A stretch of DNA of 64,000 nucleotides from Archivesica marissinica (taxonomy: Eukaryota > Mollusca > Bivalvia > Venerida > Vesicomyidae): NCBI GenBank assembly GCA_014843695.1, contig CM026387.1, forward strand, positions 74,241,791-74,305,790, in the 5' to 3' direction. This document shows, in pieces, positions 34,301 through 49,300 of the stretch; the stretch's first letter is position 1, and each line of letters opens with the position of its first letter. Position numbers and translations under genes: made by a program. The notes under the pieces are model-generated. The model did not search any database. It worked only from the letters and a program-made list of their open reading frames with translations, and was not told where the DNA came from.

Positions 34301-37300
34301 ATTAATCACTTTCGAGACCTCATTCCTGATTGAATCCATCGCCTCGAGGGGGAGAGAAGAGGCAACGTGGAATTTAAATGCCTTGCCTAAGGGCACAATC
34401 ATAACGGCTCCAGCTGGGCTCGAACTCCGGACCTTTCGCACATGAAGCGAATGCTGATACATGTTAAACAAAGCTTCATAATTGGTTATAAGTTAAGTAG
34501 GTTTGAATATCTATGCATGAGTTGCATGTGTTAACCAGAGACCTGAAACTGGTGAGATTTACGCTGCAAACCTGCTCGTACTTGTGATTATACGTATCGC
34601 GGTATACGTAACTTTATGATTGACAGCTGACGGACAATATGCTAGTGTTTAAAAGTGCTGCATATATTTGAACCAGTTTTATACATGTATGAAGTGATCC
34701 TGTTTACATATCTCGTTTTTTCTCTCTGTTAAAGTGACACTACATCGGTGAAAATGCAAATGTCTGCAGAATGTAATTTCATATGAAATGGTACAATTGT
34801 TTTCCCAATATTTGCATCAAAAACTGAGTATTTCAACAAATAAACAAGCGTCGTATACGCGGTTTGTTGACATAACAAAATAATGTAAATAGGGTCGACA
34901 TTCATGCGTAATACAATGCGTGTATCCAGAATAACACGATTTATTGTACAGACTTGCCATTATATCTCACATTTGTGCCTATGCATATATATTTGTAGAC
35001 TAATCTTAAATTATCTCTAAATGCAAGTATCGCGCGTTTAGTATTGACTACAATGACAAACAAACGTCATTTTAGGAACATGGATCACCGTTATATGAAA
35101 TCCTACTTCGTCGACCACAAAAGCACTGTTTATTGATTCAATGTTAGTGTTCGAATGTATTGAGCAGAATTTGTTGTAGCAATGCATTTAGACATGAAAA
35201 AATGCATTTGATTTGCTTTTTGCGATGTAATGTCGCTTTAAGCTATTGTAGATAACACATACTCCAACTCAATACCCTGGAGCTACAATTTATTTATGAC
35301 ACGATAATTTTGTTGCATATTTACAGTTTTTGCCCAGCTCTAATGACAATATAGTGGTTAGCGGTGCTGCGGATAGCAAGGTCAGAGTTCACGACATCGA
35401 GGCCAAGGAAACAACTCATGTGTTTGCGTGCCATGCCAGTAGAGTCAAGCGTATTGCCACTGCTCCAAAAATACCATTTATGTTCTGGAGTGCAGCGGAG
35501 GATGGGTGTATTATGTAAGAGCTACATTTACATTTAGTTGTAAAAGAAAGGATGTTTGTTTGGCAAAAAAGTCCCGGATATTTAAAGAATATATTCAACA
35601 ATGACTGTTTGTCAAAGCAAATATTCACACAGAAACGAAAATAATTAAATAAATATAGCACCATCGTATATGCAAATTGTTTATTAACAAACAAATGTAA
35701 GCAATGCGCATGCATGACAGGGATCATTCTAGAGCGCGATGTGGGCGAAATTGTCGCCCTAGGGACCCTGACTTCGCCCTCTGGGGGCCCCACTTCGCCC
35801 TAAAATTTTACGATTTTCAAACAAAATTGTGTCTAGTAAGATACACTGGCCCATTATAAAGCACTCCTTCTATTCAAATGTTGTATTTAATGGTTGTACT
35901 GTGCAATTTAACCCTATTTTGCAGAAGTATATTAAAGAACACCATTTAAGGAAGCGATCACGCGCTTTCTCACTTCTCCCAAAAATTCTGACCTAGAATG
36001 AACCCTGCAACAGCGATGTTGAAACAGCTGTTTTAAATGTTTGTTCAGATTGCCGATAAAGGGTGATGCATTACGTGCTGAAACCAAATCACGAAAATCA
36101 CAATTTCATAGTTTGCTGGCTGAAAGTAATTATTCACGTTATAATGACAGAGAGTACGGTTATTATTCAAATTACAACAGAAGAATGTTATAGCTTTGCC
36201 TCTTGTACTGAAAATTTGAAAGTTTTACAACACAAGAAGTTTGTGTTTGTAGTTGGATAAGTTTAATCCTTTCAACACCTAGTAACTGACATGGACTGAT
36301 CCATGATATGTTTAGACCAATAAATTAATAAGAAAATTACATTTGGACGAGTTCATTTATCAAAATGGGTAATTTTAGTAATAATAATATTACTGTCAAA
36401 AAGTGCAGATCCTGATGAGACGGCTCATCATGAGCCGGCTCATCTGGATCTACACTTTTTATAAGCCTATTTAGAGGTCTGTGGTGTTGAAAGGGTTAAT
36501 GAATTGATAAACTTTAGTTTGTTTAGTAAATACTTTCTCACATTAAGTATATAAATTGATGCATATTCATTGTTATTTTAGGCAGTTTGATCTGCGATGT
36601 CCCGAACTATGCCAGGCAAATAGCAAGAACGTTATAATCAATCTAGATAGCCATGTTGGCGGTCAGGCAGAATTTAAGTGTGTTGCCATCAACCCGACTC
36701 AGCCGGAGCTAATGGCTATAGGAGCCAATGATCCGTACGTCCGTGTGTATGATAGACGGATGCTGTCATGCCAGAGTCTGAAACTGTCTGATGATGGACA
36801 TCAAAGGTAGAGTATATGTTATAATTGATGGACATCAAAGGTAGAGTATATGTTATAATTGATGGACATCAAAGGTAGAGTATATGTTATAATTGATGGA
36901 CATCAAAGGTAGAGTATATGTTATAATTGATGGACATCAAAGGTAGAGTATATGTTATTATTGATGGACATCAAAGGTAGAGTATATGTTATTATTGATG
37001 GACATCAAAGGTAGAGTATATGTTATTATTGATGGACATCAAAGGTAGAGTATATGTTATAATTGATGGACATCAAAGGTAGAGTATATGTTATAATTGA
37101 TGGACATCAAAGGTAGAGTATATGTTATAATTGATGGACATCAAAGGTAGAGTATATGTTATAATTGATGGACATCAAAGGTAGAGTATATGTTATAATT
37201 GATGGACATCAAAGGTAGAGTATGTTATAATTGATGGACATCAAAGGTAGAGTATATGTTAGTTTAAGCATATTTTATTTTATCAATATTTACATCATGT

Positions 37301-40300
37301 TGTAACATTAATATACAAGAACAAATAGATTATCAAATATTTCCTATATGGAACCTCGACAGCAGCTAGTAGATCAAAGATAGCTCAAATAGTTCCCATC
37401 TCAAATACAATTTGCCTGCCATATAAATGGCCGCCATGGTGACCGTCTTTGTAAATTGATTTTCGACTTCTTCTGACCTTCTTATCAATTTTAATGATAT
37501 TTGATGTATCATTCTGCTTACTAATTTCAACATATCCTAGGCTGTCCGATTAGCGCAGTTGTTAGCGCGCTCGCTTCTCACCAATGCAACCCAGGTTGAT
37601 CCTCGGACCGGGAAGTATGTGAGCTGGTACAGTGGTCGCCAGATCGGACAGGTGGGTTTTCTACAGGTACTCCGGTTTCCTCCCACACGAATGTCCACAT
37701 TTACGCTTTCATCCGCGCCAACGAGAGTGATTAATATAAGTTGTTAAAACTTGCTTCGCAATCGTCAACTAACATCTCCCAAACCGTTCTGTCCTGAAAC
37801 TTTCATTTATCATTATATTTATCATTATATTTATCATTTATCATTATATTTATCATTTATCATTATATTTATCATTTATCATTATATTTATCATTTATCA
37901 TTATATTACTTCTATTGCTGACCTAAATTCAAACCCTATTAGGGGTACATTCTGATATGACAAGTTGGTGAGCCACCAGCTAGTTAAATAATGGTTACTG
38001 ATTGCTTGTCAGCATGGCATCCGGCCTCAAGCATAGGATTTGGAAGTACTCATGTTCATACTAGACCGTCACCGTTGTCGAGTGGTTAAGGTCGCTGACT
38101 TGTATACCACTGTAACCTATCATCTCTGATGGTCACGGGTTTGAGCCCCGCTCAGACCGTGTCTCATTTATATGAAAAAGTTGGCAGTTAGTTTATACAA
38201 ATTTATTTTAGCTCGATTGCGAAACAAGTTCTTACAACTTATATAAATCACTCTCGAGACCTCATTCCTGATGGAATCCATCGCCACGAGGGAGAGAGAA
38301 GAGGCAACGTGGAATTTAAATGCCTTGCCTAAGGACACAATCGTAACGGCTCCAGTGGGGCTCGAACTCCGGACCTTTCGCACCTGAAGCGAACGCGCAT
38401 CCACTGCGCTATCACGACTTCCAAGTTGGCAGTTTCTTACGGAGGTTGGTGCACCAAGTACTGGTTAACCTCTGGAGCCTGCCCAGGAAAGGTGTTGTTA
38501 GGTAAACTGCCCGTCGCTCAAATGGGAAACCGGTAGCGACGTTAAATAAACTTAAATAAAATTTTAAAAATGTTCATATGAGGTTTCTCACACGTCAGAA
38601 AGAGTTGGTCCTTTCAATAGAGGTGACACTGTAATAAACAAACACTTATGTATTTATACAGTCAAACCTGTCTTGAGCAGCCAGTCTAGGGAATCACAGA
38701 AAGTGGCTGCTTAGCACAGCTGACTGCTTAATAGAGGTCAAATGAATAATAAAACAAATATTGGGAATCTGGAAACTGGCTGTTAATTAATTAATACAAG
38801 TTGGCTGCTTAATAGAGGTTAAATGTATAACAAAATATCATCAGGTGTCCCATACATCAGAAAGTGTTGGTCCGTTCAATAGAGGTGACACTATAATAAA
38901 CAAACACTTATGTATTTATACAGTCAAACCTGTCTTAAGCAGCCAGTCAAGGGAATCTGGAAACTGACTGCTTAATACAGGTTGGCTGCTTAATAGAGGT
39001 GACCACTAACACAGGTTTGACTGTACTTCCCTTTGTGATCATATATTCTTAGAGTAATTTAGTTGTATGTAGATATATTGTAAAATGATGATGTGTATCG
39101 GTGGATGTGATTTTAATAGACAAACGTTCAATGTTACAGATTTTCATCAAATGAAGAATTTCCTCTTCCCAGAGGTTGTGTAGAGTATTATGTTCCAGGT
39201 TAGTATGTGATGATGATTGAGCTTATTTACCCTCGCCGCTGGCAAACCATGTGGACGAGCTGGTTGGTATGCACTGGTTCCAACTTAACCCCCACCATTA
39301 GGAACAGGGGTTCTTGTATGCACTGGTTCCAACTTAACCACCACCATTAGGAACAGGGGTTCTTGTATACACTGGTTCCAACTTAACCCCCACCATTAGG
39401 AACAGGGGTTCTTGTATACACTGGTTCCAACTTAACCCCCACCATTAGGAACAGGGGTTCTTGTATACACTGGTTCCAACTTAACCCCCACCATTAGGAA
39501 CAGGGGTTCTTGTAGGCACTGGTTCCAACTTAACCACCACCATTAGGAACAGGGGTTCTTGTAGGCACTGGTTCCAACTTAACCACCACCATTAGGAACA
39601 GGGGTTCTTGTAGGCACTGGTTCCAACTTAACCACCACCATTAGGAACAGGGGTTCTTGTAGGCACTGGTTCCAACTTAACCACCACCATTAGGAACAGG
39701 GGTTCTTGTATGCACTGGTTCCAACTTAACCCCCACCATTAGGAACAGGGGATCTTGTAGGCACTGGTTCCAACTTAACCCCCACCATTAGGAACAGGGG
39801 TTCTTGTACTTTATGGAAATGATAACTCAAAATGTTGTTTTGTGGATAAATAGATGGTTGGTCCAGGAGGAAGTGATTCAATTTAGTGAGAAATCGATTC
39901 AAGGTCAGCGAAGTGTTCACTATGGTGGTCATCGAAATGTCATAAGCCTCACAAGTACCATGATGCATTGCAGGTCATATACCTCACAAGTACCATGATC
40001 ATTGCAGGTCATATACCTCACAAGTACCATGATGCATTGCAGGTCATATACCTCACAAGTACCATGATACATTGCAGGTCATATACCTCACAAGTACCAT
40101 GATACATTGCAGGTCATATACCTCACAAGTACCATGATACATTGCAGGTCATATACCTCACAAGTACCATGATGCATTGCAGGTCATATACCTCACAAGT
40201 ACCATGATACATTGCAGGTCATATACCTCACAAGTACCATGATGCATTGCAGGTCATATACCTCACAAGTACCATTGCAGGTCATATACCTCACAAGTAC

Positions 40301-43300
40301 CATTGCAGGTCATATACCTCACAAGTACCATTGCAGGTCATATACCTCACAAGTACCATGCATCATTGCAGGTCATATACCTCACAAGTACCATGATGCA
40401 TTGCAGGTCATATACCTCACAAGTACCCTCGAGTTTCCGGTTTCCGTTATGATAAGAAATGATCGGCATTCAACAAAACGAATCTTAAAACTACATAGTT
40501 TCTAAATGTATGATGTAAATAAAGTAACGTTCCTCTTTTATTCCAAATAATTAGAAATGAATATAACTACGTAAATAACAACGGGCGCTGTCATTTTTAC
40601 CATGACCCGAAACCGACATCTGTGGTGACTGGTACCGGAGTTTTCGTGACCTTTCAGAAAATCAATTTTGCGTAGCATCGAATGGGTGTAAATATAAAAC
40701 GAACACGTTTTGTGCAGCATAATGATAATTTCTATTATTTTGATGAATATTTCTTTTCACAGTTTAACAAGCATTTTCACAATGTGGACACCTGAATTCA
40801 TCACCTATTCTTGTAAACCATGACTTTTGAACAGTAAATGAGGTGGGTCCAATGGTCACATATATCACACTATGCCCATTTGTAAGGGCTGTTGGTAAAT
40901 ATTGCCTGTAATTTCGCTTTGTAGGTGGTGGACTGCCATAAACCTACAACAAAATTAAAAACTATTCCTTTAAGTACACTACACTACAGGACACATCGTT
41001 TAGTTGACGACAACAGTAAACCATTGTATGGACCTCAAAACAATATAAGAGAAGTCTCCAAAACGATCCCCCCTTACACTAATTAAAATTGTAACCCAGT
41101 CTATTTTGACCTTCACATTAAATGACAGGTATGTAAACAAATCAGACGACGCAAAACAAAACTGGAAATGGTCAATATTTTGCAGTAAATCCAATGGATA
41201 AATGGTGATGCAATATTGCATTATGAAAGATAGCATGTTTTATACCAATCCAAGGAAAATAACCGATTTCTTACGCCTCCAAGGATTATAGGGAGCATTT
41301 TTGTTGCCAAATATGGAAAATGACCGTTGACACTATCTATTCCTGATTGGTGACGTCAGGAAACACCGATCGCGTGCAGTATTGTAAATACTTACGGGGT
41401 AACGAAAACGAAGGTATCACGATTTGAGGACACTAGAGGATACCATGATGCATTGCAGGTCATATACCTCACAAGTACCATGATACATTGCAGGTCATAT
41501 ACCTCACAAGTACCATGATGCATTGCAGGTCATATACCTCACAAGTATCATTGCAGGTCATATACCTCACAAGTACCATGATGCATTGCAGGTCATATAC
41601 CTCACAAGTACCATGATGCATTGCAGGTCATATACCTCACAAGTACCATGATGCATTGCAGGTCATATACCTCACAAGTACCATGCATCATTGCAGGTCA
41701 TATACCTGACAAGTACCATGCATCATTGCAGGTCATATACCTCACAAGTACCATGGTACATTGCAGGTCATATACCTCACAAGTACCATGATGCATTGCA
41801 GGTCATATACCTCACAAGTATCATGCATCATTGCAGGTCATATACCTCACAAGTACCATGATGCATTGCAGGTCATATACCTCACAAGTACCATGCATCA
41901 TTGCAGGTCATATACCTCACAAGTACCATGATACATTGCAGGTCATATACCTCACAAGTACCATGATGCATTGCACGTCATATACCTCACAAGTACCATG
42001 ATGCATTGCAGGTCATATACCTCACAAGTACCATGCACCATTGCAGGTCATATACCTCACAAGTACCATGATACATTGCAGGTCATATACCTCACAAGTA
42101 CCATGATACATTGCAGGTCATATACCTCACAAGTACCATGATGCATTGCAGGTCATATACCTGACAAGTACCATGATGCATTGCAGGTCATATACCTCAC
42201 AAGTACCATGCATCATTGCAGGTCATATACCTCACAAGTACCATGATGCATTGCAGGTCATATACCTGACAAGTACCATGATGCATTGCAGGTCATATAC
42301 CTCACAAGTACCATGATGCATTGCACGTCATATACCTCACAAGTACCATGATGCATTGCAGGTCATATACCTCACAAGTACCATGATGCATTGCAGGTCA
42401 TATACCTCACAAGTACCATGCACCATTGCAGGTCATATACCTCACAAGTATCATTGCTGGTCATATACCTCACAAGTACCATGATACATTACTGGTCATA
42501 TACCTCACAAGTACCATGCATCATTGCAGGTCATATACCTCACAAGTACCATGATGCATTGCAGGTCATATACCTCACAAGTACCATGATGCATTGCAGG
42601 TCATATACCTCACAAGTACCATGCATCATTGCAGGTCATATACCTCACAAGTACCATGATGTATTGCAGGTCATATACCTCACAAGTACCATGATGTATT
42701 CCAGGTCATATACCTCACAAGAACCATACATCATTGCAGGTCATATACCTCACAAGTACCATGATACATTGCAGGTCATATACCTCACAAGTACCATGAT
42801 GCATTGCAGGTCATATACCTCACAAGTACCATGATGTATTGCAGGTCATATACCGCAGAAGAAAGACGACTACAGGAAGAAGCTGCGAGCTCTAGCTGCT
42901 ACATATGTAACATTCAGTCCAGATGGTACTGAATTACTGGCCAATCTTGGAGGAGAGCAGATTTACTTGTTTGATGTGAACAAAAAGAATAATATACAGA
43001 AGTTTGATGTTTCAATGGTACTTCCTGCTACTGACATCGTAAAAGGTCTGTATTGTATACTCAGATTTCAACGCTCATTCTAGGGCCCACCCAGGTACTC
43101 TGACTACGCCCCCCCTAGGTGACCCACTTCTCCCTAAAAAACTCCAGTAAGATACACTGATCCATATATAAACACCCTTCCATTCAAATGTTGTATTTAA
43201 CCCCTTTCAACACCACAGACCTCTAAATAGGCTTACCAAAAGTGTGGATCCAGATGAACCGGCTCGTAACGAGTTGTCCCATCAGGATCTGCACTTTTTG

Positions 43301-46300
43301 TCAGTAATATTACTATTTTTAGACAAAATTACCCATTTTGATAATGAACTGGTCCAAATGTAATTTTCTTATTAATTTATTGGTCTACATATTATCATGG
43401 ACCTGTCCATGTCAGTTACTTGGTGTTGAATGGGTTAATGGTCATATTGTGTCTTTTAACCCTATTTTGTAAAAATTTAGTAAATAACACCATTTAAGGG
43501 CGCAAACGCGCACATTCTCACTTCTCCCAAAAATTATGACCAAGAATGAGTCCTGCTGATTTCCAGTCCATTTTTGAGCTATGTAATGCATACGTGTAAT
43601 AAACTATATGTTCTGTTCTGTTTTTATACCCCCACAAATAATGTTTCACAGTGAGTATATTAACCTATTCAACCCCAAGTAACTGACATGGACTGGTCCA
43701 TGATATTTTCAGACCAATAAATTAATAAGAAAATTACATTTGGTCCAGTTCATTTATCAAAATGGGTAATTTTTGTCTAAAAATAGTACTATTACTGGCA
43801 AACAGTGCAGATCCTGATGAGACGGCTCATCACGAGCCGGCTCATCTGGATCTACACTTTTTGTAAGCCTATTGAGAGGCTTGTGGTGTTGAAAGGGTTA
43901 AGTTAGCACATTTGTGATTTGTCCACATCGTATCTCTTAAACTTATGTTTAAATGATTCTGAAATAATATGGAACAACTGTTCACCATGTAGAGACAGCA
44001 TACTCAACAAATCCTTTCGGAGTAATAGAGATCATTGGTACCAGTAAGGTAGAGATCCTTGGTACCAGTAGGGTAGAGATCATTGGTACCAGTAGGGTAG
44101 AGATCCTTGGTACCAGTAGGGTATAGATCCTTGGTACCAGTATGGTATAGATACTTGGTACCAGTAGGGTAGAGATCCTTGGTACCAGTAGGGTAGACAT
44201 CCTTGGTACCAGTAGGGTAGAGATCCTTGGTACCAGTAGGGTAGAGATCATTGGTACCAGTATGGTAGAGATCCTTGGTACCAGTAGGGAAGAAATCCTT
44301 GGTACGGATAGAGATCCTTGGTACCAGTATGGTATATATCCTTGGTACCAGTAGGGTATAGATCCTTGGTACCAGTAGGGTAGAGATCCTTGGTACCAGT
44401 AGGGTATAGATCATTGGTACCAGTAGGGTATAGATCCTTGGTACCAGTAGGGTATAGATCCTTGGTACCAGTAGGATAGAGATCCTTGGTACCAGTAGGG
44501 TATAGATCCTTGGTACCAGTAGGGTATAGATCCTTGGTACCAGTAGGGTAGAGATCCTTGGTACCAGTAGGGTATAGATCATTGGTACCAGTAGGGTATA
44601 GATCCTTGGTACCAGTAGGGTAGAGATCCTTGGTACCAGTAGGGTATATATCCTTGGTACCAGTAGGGTAGAGATCCTTGGTACCAGTAGGGTAGAGATC
44701 TTTAGTACCAGTAGGGTAGACATCCTTGGTACCAGTAGGGTAGAGATCCTTGGTACCAGTAGGGTAGAGATCCTTGGTACCAGTAGGGTATAGATCATTG
44801 GTACCAGTAGGGTATAGATCCTTGGTACCAGTAGGGTAGAGATCCTTGGTACCAGTAGGGTATATATCCTTGGTACCAGTAGGGTAGAGATCCTTGGTAC
44901 CAGTAGGGTAGAGATCTTTAGTACCAGTAGGGTAGACATCCTTGGTACCAGTAGGGTAGAGATCCTTGGTACCAGTAGGGTAGAGATCCTTGGTACCAGT
45001 AGGGTATAGATCCTTGGTACCAGTAGGGTATTGATCCTTGGTACCAGTAGGGTAGAGATCCTTGGTACCAGTATGGTATAGATCCTTGGTACCAGTAGGG
45101 TAGAGATCCTTGGTACCAGTAGGGTAGAGATCCTTGGTACCAGTAGGGTAGAGATCCTTGGTACCAGTAGGGTATAGATCCTTGGTACCAGTAGGGTAGA
45201 GATCCTTGGTACCAGTAGAGTATAGATCCTTAGTACCAGTAGGATAGAGATCCTTGGTACCAGTAGGGTAGAGATCCTTGGTACCAGTAGGGTAGAGATC
45301 CTTGGTACCAGTAGGGTATAGATCCTTGGTACCAGTATGGTATAGATCCTTGGTACCAGTAGGGTAGAGATCCTTGGTACCAGTAGGGTAGAGATCCTTG
45401 ATACCAGTAGGGTAGAGATCCTTGGTACCAGTAGGGTAGAGATCCTTGGTACCAGTAGGGTATAGATCCTTGGTACCAGTAGGGTAGAGATCCTTGGTAC
45501 CAGTAGGGTATAGATCCTTGGTACCAGTAGGATAGAGATCCTTGGTACCAGTAGGGTATAGATCCTTGGTACCAGTAGGGTATAGATCCTTGGTACCAGT
45601 AGGGTAGAGATCCTTGGTACCAGTAGGGTATAGATCATTGGTACCAGTAGGGCAGAGATCCTCAGTACTTGTAGAGATCATTGGTATCAGTAGGGTAGAG
45701 ATCCTTAGTACCAGTAGGGTAGAGATCCTTAGTACCAGTAGGGTATAGATCCTTGGTACCAGTAGGGTATAGATCCTTGGTACCAGTATGGTATAGATCC
45801 TTGGTACCAGTAGGGTATAGATCCTTGGTACCAGTAGGATAGAGATCCTTGGTACCAGTAGGGTATAGATCCTTGGTACCAGTAGGGTATAGATCCTTGG
45901 TACCAGTAGGGTAGAGATCTTTGGTACCAGTAGGGTATAGATCATTGGTACCAGTAGGGCAGAGATCCTCAGTACTTGTAGAGATCATTGGTATCAGTAG
46001 GGTAGAGATCCTTAGTACCAGTAGGGTAGAGATCCTTAGTACCAGTAGGGTATAGATCCTTGGTACCAGTAGGGTAGAGATCCTTGGTACCAGTAGGGTA
46101 TAGATCCTTGGTACCAGTAGGGTAGACATCCTTGGTACCAGTAGGGTAGATATGCTTGGTACCAGTAGGGTATAGATCCTTGGTACCAGTAGGATAGATA
46201 AGCTTGGTACCAGTAGGGTAGATATGCTTGGTACCAGTAGGGTATAGATCCTTGGTACCAGTTGGGTAGATATGCTTGGTACCAATAGGGTATAGATCCT

Positions 46301-49300
46301 TGGTACCAGTAGGGTAGATATGCTTGGTACCAGTAGGGTATAGATCCTTGGTACCAGTAGGGTAGAGATCCTTGGTACCAGTAGGGTATAGATCATTGGT
46401 ACCAGTAGGGTATAGATCCTTGGTACCAGTAGGGTAGAGATCCTTGGTACCAGTAGGGTATAGATCCTTGGTACCAGTAGGGTATAGATCCTTGGTACCA
46501 GTAGGGTAGAGATCCTTGGTACCAGTAGGATAGAGATCCTTGGTACCAGTAGGGTAGAGATCCTTGGTACCAGTAGGGTATAGATCCTTGGTACCAGTAG
46601 GGTAGAGATCCTTGGTACCAGTAGGGTATTGATCCTTGGTACCAGTAGGGTAGAGATCCTTAGTACCAATAGGGTAGATATCCTTGGTACCAGTAGGGTA
46701 GACATCCTTGGTACCAGTAGGGTATAGATCCTTGGTACCAATAGGGTATAGATCCTTGGTACCAGTAGGGTATAGATCCTTGGTACCAGTAGGGTAGAGA
46801 TCCTTGGTACCAGTAGGGTAGAGATCCTTGGTACCAGTAGGGTAGAGATTCTTGGTACCAGTAGGGTAGAGATCCTTGGTACCAGTAGGGTAGAGATCCT
46901 TGGTACCAGTAGGGTATTGATCCTTGGTACCAGTAGGGTAGAGATCCTTAGTACCAGTAGGGTAGATATCCTTGGTACCAGTAGGGTAGACATCCTTCGT
47001 ACCAGTAGGGTATAGATCCTTGGTACCAGTAGGGTAGAGATCCTTGGTACCAGTAGGGTATAGATCCTTGGTACCAGTAGGGTAGAGATCCTTGGTACCA
47101 GTAGGGTATAGATCCTTGGTACCAGTAGGATAGAGATCCTTGGTACCAGTAGGGTATAGATCCTTGGTACCAGTAGGGTATAGATCCTTGGTACCAGTAG
47201 GGTAGAGATCCTTGGTACCAGTAGGGTATTGATCCTTGGTACCAGTAGGGTATAGATCCTTGGTACCAGTAGGGTAGAGATCCTTAGTACCAGTAGGGTA
47301 TAGATCCTTGGTACCAGTAGGGTAGAGATCCTTGGTACCAGTAGGGTAGAGATCCTTGGTACCAGTAGGGTAGAGATCCTTAGTACCAGTAGGGTATAGA
47401 TCCTTGGTACCAGTAGGGTAGAGATCCTTGGTACCAGTAGGGTATAGATCATTGGTACCAGTAGGGTAGAGATCCTCGGTACCAGTAGGGTATATATGCT
47501 TGGTACCAGTAGGGTAGAGATCCTTGGTACCAGTAGGGTAGAGATCCTTAGTACCAGTAGGGTATAGATCCTTGGTACCAGTAGGGTATAGATCCTTGGT
47601 ACCAGTAGGGTCGACATCCTTGGTACCAGTAGGGTATAGATCCTTGGTACCAGTAGGGTATAGATCCTTGGTACCAGTAGGGTAGAGATCTTTGGTACCA
47701 GTAGGGTATAGATCATTGGTACCAGTAGGGCAGAGATCCTCAGTACTTGTAGAGATCATTGGTATCAGTAGGGTAGAGATCCTTAGTACCAGTAGGGTAG
47801 AGATCCTTAGTACCAGTAGGGTATAGATCCTTGGTACCAGTAGGGTAGAGATCCTTGGTACCAGTAGGGTATAGATCCTTGGTACCAGTAGGGTAGACAT
47901 CCTTGGTACCAGTAGGGTAGATATGCTTGGTACCAGTAGGGTATAGATCCTTGGTACCAGTAGGATAGATAAGCTTGGTACCAGTAGGGTAGATATGCTT
48001 GGTACCAGTAGGGTATAGATCCTTGGTACCAGTTGGGTAGATATGCTTGGTACCAATAGGGTATAGATCCTTGGTACCAGTAGGGTAGATATGCTTGGTA
48101 CCAGTAGGGTATAGATCCTTGGTACCAGTAGGGTAGAGATCCTTGGTACCAGTAGGGTATAGATCATTGGTACCAGTAGGGTATAGATCCTTGGTACCAG
48201 TAGGGTAGAGATCCTTGGTACCAGTAGGGTATAGATCCTTGGTACCAGTAGGGTATAGATCCTTGGTACCAGTAGGGTAGAGATCCTTGGTACCAGTAGG
48301 ATAGAGATCCTTGGTACCAGTAGGGTAGAGATCCTTGGTACCAGTAGGGTATAGATCCTTGGTACCAGTAGGGTAGAGATCCTTGGTACCAGTAGGGTAT
48401 TGATCCTTGGTACCAGTAGGGTAGAGATCCTTAGTACCAATAGGGTAGATATCCTTGGTACCAGTAGGGTAGACATCCTTGGTACCAGTAGGGTATAGAT
48501 CCTTGGTACCAATAGGGTATAGATCCTTGGTACCAGTAGGGTATAGATCCTTGGTACCAGTAGGGTAGAGATCCTTGGTACCAGTAGGGTAGAGATCCTT
48601 GGTACCAGTAGGGTAGAGATTCTTGGTACCAGTAGGGTAGAGATCCTTGGTACCAGTAGGGTAGAGATCCTTGGTACCAGTAGGGTATTGATCCTTGGTA
48701 CCAGTAGGGTAGAGATCCTTAGTACCAGTAGGGTAGATATCCTTGGTACCAGTAGGGTAGACATCCTTGGTACCAGTAGGGTATAGATCCTTGGTACCAG
48801 TAGGGTAGAGATCCTTGGTACCAGTAGGGTATAGATCCTTGGTACCAGTAGGGTAGAGATCCTTGGTACCAGTAGGGTATAGATCCTTGGTACCAGTAGG
48901 ATAGAGATCCTTGGTACCAGTAGGGTATAGATCCTTGGTACCAGTAGGGTATAGATCCTTGGTACCAGTAGGGTAGAGATCCTTGGTACCAGTAGGGTAT
49001 TGATCCTTGGTACCAGTAGGGTATAGATCCTTGGTACCAGTAGGGTATAGATCATTGGTACCAGTAGGGTAGAGATCCTCGGTACTTGTAGGGATCCTCG
49101 GTACTTGTAGAGATCCTTGGTATCAGTAGGGTATAGATCCTTGGTACCAGTAGGGTAGATATCCTTGGTACCAGTAGGGTAGACATCCTTGGTACCAGTA
49201 GGGTATAGATCCTTGGTACCAGTAGGGTAGAGATCCTTAGTACCAGTAGGGTATAGATCCTTGGTACCAGTAGGGTAGAGATCCTTGGTACCAGTAGGGT

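Noticed and set aside
42391..42834. 147-codon frame in the exon 7 acceptor array
   Set aside because: The frame reads the 35-bp unit in rotating registers and ends at a unit TGA before the true acceptor. It could only matter if a decoy acceptor were used.
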